Assembly (NCBI GenBank): GCA_038108875.1
Contig: JAYNII010000001.1
Coordinates: forward strand, 1 to 64,000
DNA: 64,000 bases
From: VMDH01 sp038108875
Lineage (GTDB): Bacteria > Pseudomonadota > Gammaproteobacteria > Magnimaribacterales > D2472
Reading direction: 5' to 3'
A program made the translations under genes and the position numbers. Under the pieces are notes generated by a model, which saw nothing but the letters and a program-made list of their open reading frames with translations, had not been told where the DNA came from and did no database searches. Below, piece after piece: positions 18,314-25,667 of the stretch (positions are counted from its first letter, which is position 1; every line of letters begins with the position of its first letter).

Positions 18314-19358
18314 GTGTTTTAAGGAATGAGCCTCCGGCAGCTATATCTTTAGTTCGGCCACCATTAGCAATTAATATCTTTACGGATTGATCGATTTTAT
18401 TAGCCATAGCATCCATATTTAGAGAGTAACGCATTGCCATTGATAATGACAAAATCATGGCAATAGGGTTAGCAATACCAGCGCCTGCAATATCGGGAGC
18501 GCTTCCATGACAGGGTTCGTACATTCCAATATTTTTTTCGTTTAAAGAGGCTGATGGAAGCATACCGATTGACCCCGTCAGGGTTGCTGCTATGTCTGAA
18601 AGAATGTCTCCAAATAAATTAGAGGCTAAAATTACATCAAATTGTTTGGGGTCTATTACGAGTTGCATGGCTGCATTATCTGCAAGCATATGGCTAAGTT
18701 TTTGTGCAGAAAATTCTTTGCTATGCAAATTCCCAACTTGCTCTCTCCAAAATTTTGAAACTTCCAAGACGTTTGCCTTATCAACAGAGCAAACTTTATT
18801 TTTTCTTCTTGCAGCTGCCTCAAAAGCAACTCTTGCAATTCGTTCAATCTCAATTTCATTGTAAATCATGGTATTCAGAGCATACTTGGGTGATTGATCA
18901 GTATGGATGCCTCTTGGTTGCCCAAAGTAAAGACCCCCAGTCAGTTCTCGCACAATGAGAATATCTAAATCTTTTATAATCTCAGGTTTAAGAGAAGAAG
19001 CTTCTGCTAATTCATTAAATAAAAATGCAGGCCTTAAATTTGCAAATAGGTTAAGTTCTTTCCTTAATGTCAATAAGGCATGTTCAGGTCTTTTATCCCA
19101 GGGTAAATTATCGTATTTGGGAGCGCCTACCGCACCAAATAATATCGCATCTGAGTCTTTGGCTTTATTTAAAGCCTCATGTGTTAGAGGAACACCGTGT
19201 TCTTCATAAGAGGTTCCTCCTACAGACATCAAGGTTAGTTCAATATTTATAGATTCTTTTTTAGATATAAAATCTAAAACTTCAAGAGCTGCATCCATGA
19301 CCTCTTTGCCAATACCATCACCAGGGAGTACTAAGATTTTATGCGCTGTCTCATTCAT
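18276..19358 (-). CDS. leuB: 3-isopropylmalate dehydrogenase
   Basis: A 360-residue NAD-dependent decarboxylating dehydrogenase of leucine synthesis. Family features are GDGIGKEVMDAALEVLD at the start, GAVGAPKYDNLPWDKRPE, LRPAFLF with the substrate-binding Arg, and IVRELTGGLYFGQPRG. The NAD-binding end is YEPCHGSAPDIAGAGIANP. The EL-TGG and CHGSAPD wording fits isopropylmalate rather than isocitrate dehydrogenase. It is unusual to find it away from leuC and leuD, inside an operon with a transporter and GGT. It starts two bases after the symporter stop. Confidence 0.93.
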   Translation of the reverse strand: MNETAHKILVLPGDGIGKEVMDAALEVLDFISKKESINIELTLMSVGGTSYEEHGVPLTHEALNKAKDSDAILFGAVGAPKYDNLPWDKRPEHALLTLRKELNLFANLRPAFLFNELAEASSLKPEIIKDLDILIVRELTGGLYFGQPRGIHTDQSPKYALNTMIYNEIEIERIARVAFEAAARRKNKVCSVDKANVLEVSKFWREQVGNLHSKEFSAQKLSHMLADNAAMQLVIDPKQFDVILASNLFGDILSDIAATLTGSIGMLPSASLNEKNIGMYEPCHGSAPDIAGAGIANPIAMILSLSMAMRYSLNMDAMANKIDQSVKILIANGGRTKDIAAGGSFLKTHEVAKEIIQILS

Positions 19359-19360
19359 AT

Positions 19361-20803
19361 CTAATTAGTAAATATCATAGGTGCAAGCAGATAAGCAAAA
19401 ACAGTAACTAAAATTATACCTATGATATTAAGCGCAAAGCCTGCTTTTATCATATGAGGTATTGTAAATTTTCCAGATCCATAAACTATGGCATTAGGTG
19501 GAGTTGCGACAGGCAGCATGAAGGCACAACTTGCTGCCAATACCACAGGAATAGTGAGGGTTACAGGCAATACTCCTATGGCAACCGCAACAGCCCCTAC
19601 CACGGGAAGAAAGGTTGAAGTTGTTGCTACATTTGATGTGACTTCAGTTAAAAAAATGATCAAAGTAGCTACACACAAGGTCAGTACTAAAGGATGCACT
19701 GAGCTCAATACGGTTAACCCATTACCAATCCATTGACCAAGACCTGAAGTGCCTATTTGAGCTGCCAAAGATAATCCTCCACCAAACAAAATTAATAGTC
19801 CCCAAGGTAATTTGTTTGCTTGTTGCCATGTTAACAAATCAGCATTTCTTGAATTTGATGGTATAACAAAGAAGAGTAGAGCACAGATTATTGCAACGCC
19901 TGCATCGGTAAGTAGAGCAAGACCTGGAAGGTCATCAATAATAGTTCGAAACATCCAAAGTGAGGCGGCCAATGTAAAAACTCCCAATACTTTTTTTTCA
20001 TCACTGCTAAGAGCACCTAAATTATTTAACATTTCTCTAAGCTTTATTTTTGTTTCGGTGGTAGCTTTAAAATTAACAGGATATACCAGTGAAGTTAGGG
20101 CATACCAGGATAAAAATAACATTAACGCTGAAAGAGGAACACCAAGCATCATCCACCCAACGAAAGATATTTCAATGCCGTAGGTATTCTGCATGAAAGC
20201 AGCAAAAATAATATTGGGTGCAGTACCTACCAACGTTGACATCCCTCCAATGGTGGCAGCATAGGCGATTCCTAAGAGCAGGTTAATCTCAAAGAATTTT
20301 TTTTCTTTATTACTAAGTTCAGGCATAGTTTCTATGATGCTTGTGCAAATAGCTAATCCAATGGGGAGAAGTAAGAGCGTTGTAGAAGTATTCATAACCC
20401 ACATACTTATTAGTGCTGACACTAACATAAAGCCGCCTACTAGAAGTTTTCCTGAGGATCCTACAGTAACTAACATTTTAAGAGCCATTCTCTTATGTAA
20501 GCCAGATGCCTCAATGCCGAGAGCAAGAATAAATCCACCCATGAAGAGATAAATATTTGGGTCTGCATAGGGTAGGGCGCTGGCTTTAAAGTCAGCAATT
20601 CCAAAAATTGGAAAGAGTGCAAGGGGTAATAATGCTGTTACTGCGACAGGAACCGCTTCTGTAGCCCACCAAGTTGCCATGAGTAATCCAATTCCAGCAA
20701 CATACCAACCCGTTTGACCTAGAGTTTCTGGACTGGGCAAGATAACGGTAGTTAAAAAGAGGAGAATCCCTATCCAAAATCCTTTTTTTTGATAAGCGTA
20801 CAT
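19361..20803 (-). CDS. DASS/SLC13-family sodium:anion (dicarboxylate) symporter
   Basis: A 480-residue inner-membrane protein with about 11-12 hydrophobic segments. It belongs to the divalent anion:sodium symporters. Both hallmark Ser/Asn-Thr signatures, which form the sodium and carboxylate site, are present: MNTSTTLLLLPIGLAI near residue 135 and LTEVTSNVATTSTFLPV near residue 390. The VATPPNAIVYGSGKF loop is also typical. Likely substrates are C4-dicarboxylates, citrate or, less likely, sulfate; sequence does not decide. The gene sits 4 bases after the hydrolase gene and 2 bases before leuB. Confidence 0.88.
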   Translation of the reverse strand: MYAYQKKGFWIGILLFLTTVILPSPETLGQTGWYVAGIGLLMATWWATEAVPVAVTALLPLALFPIFGIADFKASALPYADPNIYLFMGGFILALGIEASGLHKRMALKMLVTVGSSGKLLVGGFMLVSALISMWVMNTSTTLLLLPIGLAICTSIIETMPELSNKEKKFFEINLLLGIAYAATIGGMSTLVGTAPNIIFAAFMQNTYGIEISFVGWMMLGVPLSALMLFLSWYALTSLVYPVNFKATTETKIKLREMLNNLGALSSDEKKVLGVFTLAASLWMFRTIIDDLPGLALLTDAGVAIICALLFFVIPSNSRNADLLTWQQANKLPWGLLILFGGGLSLAAQIGTSGLGQWIGNGLTVLSSVHPLVLTLCVATLIIFLTEVTSNVATTSTFLPVVGAVAVAIGVLPVTLTIPVVLAASCAFMLPVATPPNAIVYGSGKFTIPHMIKAGFALNIIGIILVTVFAYLLAPMIFTN

Positions 20804-20807
20804 ATTC

Positions 20808-21668
20808 CTATCTTAATCTTTCGTAAAATAATTCAGCTGCATAAGGCACCATTTGCTGAGTATTGCTGTGCCCATCTTTAGTAGGAACTTCGACCATTCC
20901 CCACTTAAAAAACACGTCTAATTCTTTAGCTTTTTCGATAGAACCCACAAAAAAGTTTCTACCTCTATCAAGTCTGTGTTGACCCTGAGCCGAAACCTTA
21001 TCAAAAATACTTGCAACGTACGGTGTGTTGGGTTCTGTTGAAGTATCGCTTCTGCCCAACATTAGAAGGAAGTATTTTGCTAAAGACAGCTTTAATTCAT
21101 CGTCAGTAATTCCTGAATCCTTGAGGCCAAATGGCCACTCTTTATCGGTTAAGGTTAAATACCAGCCTGGGTTCGCAGCAATAGCTAACTTAAAGTTTAT
21201 TTCTGGATTATGCAGCACCAACCTGTGAACAAAATGCGCTCCCGCTCCATGCCCATAGATTCCCCAATTGTTTGATTGAATACCAAATCTTAAGATAGCT
21301 GTATTAACTAGAGCCTCTATTTCATCGAATATTGAATTTTGTGTAGGATGAAGAGATTCGGTAAGCACATTTCCATAATTAAATCCAAATACACCAGGAA
21401 ACTTTTCTTCAGTGAATTCTGGAACAATAATAACTAAATTTAATTCTTTTCCTTTTTCTACCCACTGATTTCTGTATTCCTCTCCATTTCTTTGTCTACC
21501 ATGCATGACCATAACCAGTCTTGTTTTTTCATTTATTACATTTGGTTGAAAGAAATGAACTTGAATAATTTCTTTAGTTGTTAAAGTAAAATTAAAACTT
21601 CCAACAGGTTCATCGCAATGCCCAACCAAGCTAAACAGAAAGAAGAAAGAAAAATATATTTTATTCAT
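20808..21668 (-). CDS. Exported alpha/beta-hydrolase-fold protein with Gly at the nucleophile position
   Basis: This 286-residue protein has a signal peptide (MNKIYFSFFFLFSLVGHC) and an alpha/beta-hydrolase outline related to PHB-depolymerase / polyester-esterase-like enzymes. The first strand is LVMVMHGRQRNG. The nucleophile elbow reads IYGHGAGAHFVHRL, where an active enzyme would have G-x-S-x-G; here Ser is Gly (codon GGA near 21250). A C-terminal His candidate is in TKDGHSNTQQMV. It may be a non-catalytic binding protein or use other chemistry. It is the first gene of a five-gene operon. Its ATG is four bases past the T-tract of the preceding TBDR terminator. Confidence 0.72.
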   Translation of the reverse strand: MNKIYFSFFFLFSLVGHCDEPVGSFNFTLTTKEIIQVHFFQPNVINEKTRLVMVMHGRQRNGEEYRNQWVEKGKELNLVIIVPEFTEEKFPGVFGFNYGNVLTESLHPTQNSIFDEIEALVNTAILRFGIQSNNWGIYGHGAGAHFVHRLVLHNPEINFKLAIAANPGWYLTLTDKEWPFGLKDSGITDDELKLSLAKYFLLMLGRSDTSTEPNTPYVASIFDKVSAQGQHRLDRGRNFFVGSIEKAKELDVFFKWGMVEVPTKDGHSNTQQMVPYAAELFYERLR

Positions 21669-21672
21669 ACAT

Positions 21673-21701
21673 AAAAAGGGGAGCTCATTGCTCCCCTTTT
21701 A
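21673..21701 (-). terminator. Terminator of TBDR copy 1, next to the hydrolase start codon
   Basis: On the minus strand an AAAAGGGGAGC stem, a 5-base loop and GCTCCCCTTTT are followed by Ts. Only four bases separate the T-tract from the hydrolase ATG at 21668. Confidence 0.85.
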
Positions 21702-21715
21702 TATTACAGGATTTC

Positions 21716-24610
21716 TTAAAAGTTTAGTGTAAGGTCAATGTAATAATTTTTACCTAAATCGCTATGCACATCAGAGAAGAATCCGTTGTAGCCATCGGCA
21801 ATCGGAGCTCTTTCATTATCAATGTTTTTCACCGCAAATTTAATTCTACCTTTAGCGTCACGCCACTTAAAGTTGTAGTAAACCGATGCGTCAGTGGTTG
21901 ACATAGAAGGAACTTTAAAAGACGTTCCATCTGCAAGTTTCATTCCTGCATCGATAAAACTTCCGATCTTAAGAGTACTTACTGTTGCACCGTAATTACC
22001 ATATGACCAGTCAAATTTAACAGTTTCTTTTTCAGTAAAGAATCCATCTCCGTTTTGGATTTGATCACCGAATCCGGTTAGAGCAATGTAAGCAGGCAAC
22101 TCGCCGGAATCAAAGGCAGCTTGGAGTTCGTTAAAATCACCGGTAGGTACTTGATCAAACTTAGTGGTTTCAGAATTGGAATAGGTAAACCTAAAATCAC
22201 CAAAAGAGGATTCAATGTCGTAGTAGACTACTAGATCTCTTCCTTCAAGGGTTCTGGTGGCAAGGTTTAAATACTCATCGCCGATGACGCTAGTTCTCCC
22301 CACTGGGCAGAGACCAAGGTTGGTAAAGTATTGCTCTTCTGCAGCAGACCAATCGGATGCATTTCTTTTTACAGCAGATTCTCCAGTACAGCCGTCAGAA
22401 CTTCTTAATCTTGCTAAGAGGTCTGCAACTCCCCAGTTATTCTCACCAAAGAGTCCAATTGTATTTTCTTTCTCGATTTCCCACACATCAAAGGTAACGG
22501 TCAATCCATCGCTAGGTTGCAATACAACTCCAAAAGAGGAGTTAGTGGATTCCTCTGGTTTTAACCCAGTAGCACCTTCTGCAAAACGAATTATCCCAAA
22601 GTCCCAATCCCTGAAACCAGAGGTACTTTTGGATAAACCATTCTCGGTAATTACATACTGAAGAAGTGCATCAACTCTGGTGTTATTCCTTGCCACTCTC
22701 TCTTGATTTACTTGGACCAAGTTAGGTGGTCTGAAGGAGGTGGACTGAGATGCTCTGAAGAGCATCCAATCGGTAACATCCCAACCGATAGCAAATTTGT
22801 ACACAGTGGCAGAATCGGAATCTGAGAAATTCTCATGTCGACCCGCAATTTGTGCATTGATGGTTTCTGTCAACGGAACTTGTAGCTCTACAAATAAAGA
22901 TTTAACGGTTTTATCGCCTTTCACATCTTCGGTTGCAGACGATCCCATGATGGCTGCTCTGTAAGGGTGTGAGTCAATTGGAGAAGCAGTTGGAAAAACG
23001 ACCGTGCCATCTAAAAGAGGGTCTCTATTATCTTCGTAATCTTCTTTTCTCCATTCAAAACCAACCAAAGCAGCCACATCGCCCGCAGGTAATGTTGCAA
23101 TACTTGGATTGCTCATCTTAAAGTCCCAAGAAGTGAGCCCGGAGGAATCTTTTCTGTACACATCCACCAAAATTCTATCAATGTTGTTGGTTGCATTATT
23201 TGGATCAAAGATATTGAATGCCGCAGAGGTAGTATCGCTTAAAGCTGCTTTAAGGGCAGGGTAGCTTACTCTCCCGCTGGTAACGTCGTTTGATTTGGCA
23301 TCTGAATCTACAAACGCAGTTTCCCAATCCCAGCCTGAAGCAAAGGTTCCTCGGAAACCGAGCAACAGTCTGTAATCTTCTTTTTGTACATTGACTGTTC
23401 TTGGAGCATGAAAGGGTCTCCAGCCGTCTATTCTCACTGATGATTTATTGGTATCAAAACCTGGAACTTGTGAGAACCAATAGTAGCTAGCGGGAATACC
23501 GCCAATAATCCCTGCAGTATAAGCAGCAGCTTCATTTGTTCTGTTGGTTTCAGAGTTGTAAGTACCAATCTCAGCAAACATTTCCATGCCGTTTTCCATT
23601 TCATGATTTATGAAAACAAACAGATTAGTTCTTTGCAGTTCTGCTCGATAGTTTCTATAAGCTTGAGGGGCAAAACTATAAGCAGTATCGACTGCTAAAC
23701 ATGAACCAAAACCTGTATCTACTGAAGTAGATCTTGAGCATTCAGGAGAGCCGCTGGGAAATAACTGAGTTTCACCAGCACTGTCGGTAAAACCGCGAGT
23801 GCCAGAAATATCTAGCTGCATCATAGGATAACCATAAGTATTATTTAAATCACTAATTCCCGCCCAAGGAGAGCCTGCTGGAAGCAATGTTCGGTAATCT
23901 CCAGCAGCCCATCTGGCATCTTCGCTTAGCATGATGGGATCTCTGTCTCTGTAATTAAAGTAAACAGAAACGTTGGTTTTACCGCCGTTGAAAGTTTTTC
24001 CAAACTTCATATTTAGATCATGATCTTGAGCTGCTGACAGGTCGTATTCAGACCGTTTGATTTGCAATTGAAAACCTTCGTAGTCGTCATCGAGTACGTT
24101 GTTAATAACCCCAGCAACGGCATCGGCACCGTAGATAGCTGATGCACCGTCTTTTAGCACTTCAACCCTGGCCAAAGCATTGACTGGAATACTGTTGGTG
24201 TTGGCTGTCATGGTTGGCACAAAACTACCCCCGATGAACTCGGTTTGGTATCCTGCGTTGTTTACCAACCTTCTTCCATTTAAAAGGGAGAGGGTGTTAC
24301 CCACACCCATATTTCTTAAGTTGTAAGCACCGGTATCGCCCCTGGCAGCGTTTACACCACCTGAAGTTTGCTCGTTCTCATTGAAGTAGTTCATACCTTG
24401 TTCAACCAAATTGTTGACCAAGTCTTCACCATCGCTGACACCTAGAATATCAATATCTTCAGAAGATAAAATAGATACGGGTAGAGCGTCTGTGATTTTA
24501 GCCCCTTTAATTTGAGACCCGACTACTACCACTTCTTCAACATCACTGGCTTCTTGAGCATTGAGTATACCAATAGCAAAGAAGCCAATTAAAATCTTAG
24601 ATAATTTCAT
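21716..24610 (-). CDS. TonB-dependent receptor, copy 1 of a near-identical pair
   Basis: A 964-residue TBDR with signal peptide MKLSKILIGFFAIGILNAQ. The segment VEEVVVVGSQIKG is followed by the plug (about residues 35-170), with NMGVGNTLSLLNGRRLVNN and RVEVLKDGASAIYGADAVAG, and then the barrel, ending in LTLNF. From bases 21744 to 24517 I read it as identical to copy 2 at constant offset 3952, whereas the first ~30 and last ~10 codons differ. It has a strong GGGGGG ribosome binding site 7 bases before the ATG. It is divergent from the LysR gene, the usual layout for a LysR-controlled target. The ligand is unknown. Confidence 0.95.
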   Translation of the reverse strand: MKLSKILIGFFAIGILNAQEASDVEEVVVVGSQIKGAKITDALPVSILSSEDIDILGVSDGEDLVNNLVEQGMNYFNENEQTSGGVNAARGDTGAYNLRNMGVGNTLSLLNGRRLVNNAGYQTEFIGGSFVPTMTANTNSIPVNALARVEVLKDGASAIYGADAVAGVINNVLDDDYEGFQLQIKRSEYDLSAAQDHDLNMKFGKTFNGGKTNVSVYFNYRDRDPIMLSEDARWAAGDYRTLLPAGSPWAGISDLNNTYGYPMMQLDISGTRGFTDSAGETQLFPSGSPECSRSTSVDTGFGSCLAVDTAYSFAPQAYRNYRAELQRTNLFVFINHEMENGMEMFAEIGTYNSETNRTNEAAAYTAGIIGGIPASYYWFSQVPGFDTNKSSVRIDGWRPFHAPRTVNVQKEDYRLLLGFRGTFASGWDWETAFVDSDAKSNDVTSGRVSYPALKAALSDTTSAAFNIFDPNNATNNIDRILVDVYRKDSSGLTSWDFKMSNPSIATLPAGDVAALVGFEWRKEDYEDNRDPLLDGTVVFPTASPIDSHPYRAAIMGSSATEDVKGDKTVKSLFVELQVPLTETINAQIAGRHENFSDSDSATVYKFAIGWDVTDWMLFRASQSTSFRPPNLVQVNQERVARNNTRVDALLQYVITENGLSKSTSGFRDWDFGIIRFAEGATGLKPEESTNSSFGVVLQPSDGLTVTFDVWEIEKENTIGLFGENNWGVADLLARLRSSDGCTGESAVKRNASDWSAAEEQYFTNLGLCPVGRTSVIGDEYLNLATRTLEGRDLVVYYDIESSFGDFRFTYSNSETTKFDQVPTGDFNELQAAFDSGELPAYIALTGFGDQIQNGDGFFTEKETVKFDWSYGNYGATVSTLKIGSFIDAGMKLADGTSFKVPSMSTTDASVYYNFKWRDAKGRIKFAVKNIDNERAPIADGYNGFFSDVHSDLGKNYYIDLTLNF
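21744..24517. repeat. Identical 2774-bp tract, copy A (inside TBDR copy 1)
   Basis: This block matches 25696..28469 base for base at every line I compared, in direct orientation and without indels. The edges are abrupt and lie inside both coding sequences. Outside the edges the two genes still encode similar residues with different codons, for example the DLTLNF end. Confidence 0.93.
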
Positions 24611-24698
24611 ATAAATCCCCCTTCAGTGGAAATAAAATAAAGATGATTTATAGTATCAAGTAGGGATATAAATTACACATTCAAATTTATGTATAATG

Positions 24699-24715
24699 TA
24701 TAACTAAAGGTTATA
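24699..24715. promoter_or_regulatory. Inverted repeat, candidate LysR operator
   Basis: TATAAC-N5-GTTATA is a perfect 6-bp dyad containing the T-N11-A pattern of LysR-type operators. It lies in the 113-base divergent gap between TBDR copy 1 and the LysR gene, just upstream of the regulator. A -10-like TATATT (24712-24717) overlaps its right half, 6 bases before the LysR ATG, so binding could also repress the regulator's own promoter. Binding is inferred. Confidence 0.5.
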
Positions 24716-24723
24716 TTTAAATA

Positions 24724-25650
24724 ATGCTAAATTCACGTCATATCGAAATTTTTTACTCGGTCTATAAGTACAAAACTCTCACAAATGCAGCAAAAATTCT
24801 AAACGTATCTCAGCCTGCATTAAGCAAATCTTTGCAATACTCAGAACATAAACTTAACTTAAAACTTTTTAATAAGAGCTCGGGTATGTTGGTTCCAACA
24901 CCTGAAGCAGATTTGCTTTTCAAACATGCTGAAAAAATTAATCTCTCTGTTAAAGAGTTCAACCAAATGGCAGACAATTTAATTGAGAAGCCTATACAGA
25001 GTATCGAAATTGGAGTTACCCCATCATTAGGAGGATCCTTTCTCCCAGGCTTAATAGCAAAATTTAGTGAAGCAGAGCCTAATATTAGGTTCACTATAAC
25101 AAACAGTCAAAGCCATGAGCTTTTAGAGAAACTTCATGATTTCTCCCATGACATTATCTTTTGTTATAACCCTCCTAAATTGGAGCAATACAAACAAACG
25201 CTAATGAAAACAGGGGAAATGGTTTATGTTGTTTCAAAGAACAGCGATCGGTATTTAAATAAAACTTATTTTGAATTAAAAAATCTTTCCAGAGAGCCCC
25301 TAATTAAAATAAGCAACATTCTTTCCCCAGCAATCGATGGTAAAAACTTATCTGAATTTTCTCTCGATACATATCTAGATGAAAAAAGAATAAAACCTCA
25401 ATGGATTGCAAGCACTGAAAGTTTTTACGTTGCAAAAAAAATGGTAGAGCAGGGTATTGCAGGAGCTATTATAGATACCACCACTGCAAGTTCTGGAGAT
25501 CTTTCAAATCTACATCTTCTCAAGTTAAAACCAGCAATAAAATACAGAATTGTATCTTTAAGTAATCCCAATAAACCTAAATCAGTTGCAGTCAGAAAGT
25601 TCTTACAATTTTTAAGTAACCAAAAAAAAGGGGAGCAAGCTCCCCTTTAA
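24724..25650 (+). CDS. LysR-family transcriptional regulator
   Basis: A 308-residue regulator. The N-terminal winged helix-turn-helix is clear (FYSVYKYKTLTNAAKILNVS, then QPALSKSLQYSEHKL), followed by a linker helix and a LysR_substrate domain from about residue 90 (SIEIGVTPSLGGSFLPGLIA). It is divergent from TBDR copy 1 and convergent with TBDR copy 2, so it probably controls one or both. There is no Shine-Dalgarno; a TATATT box ends 6 bases before the ATG. Its last codons (KKGEQAPL) are encoded by the terminator hairpin of copy 2, so the C-terminal tail depends on that shared sequence. Confidence 0.93.
   Translation: MLNSRHIEIFYSVYKYKTLTNAAKILNVSQPALSKSLQYSEHKLNLKLFNKSSGMLVPTPEADLLFKHAEKINLSVKEFNQMADNLIEKPIQSIEIGVTPSLGGSFLPGLIAKFSEAEPNIRFTITNSQSHELLEKLHDFSHDIIFCYNPPKLEQYKQTLMKTGEMVYVVSKNSDRYLNKTYFELKNLSREPLIKISNILSPAIDGKNLSEFSLDTYLDEKRIKPQWIASTESFYVAKKMVEQGIAGAIIDTTTASSGDLSNLHLLKLKPAIKYRIVSLSNPNKPKSVAVRKFLQFLSNQKKGEQAPL
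25622..25648 (-). terminator. Terminator of TBDR copy 2, embedded in the LysR coding end
   Basis: On the minus strand AAAGGGGAGC, a 2-base loop and GCTCCCCTTT are followed by a run of eight Ts. It lies about 20 bases beyond the copy 2 stop codon and wholly inside the last nine LysR codons. On the plus strand the T-tract is only three long, so it favours minus-strand transcripts. Confidence 0.8.
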
Positions 25651-25667
25651 AATTAAGTAACTCTTAC

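Noticed and set aside
19812..20183. 123-codon plus-strand frame inside the DASS symporter gene
   Set aside because: Antisense to a clear membrane protein gene with both sodium signatures; the translation is low in family-like features.
22257..22661. 134-codon plus-strand open frame, present again at 26209-26613
   Set aside because: It is antisense within the two identical receptor copies, has no ribosome site or family features, and repeats only because the receptor sequence does.
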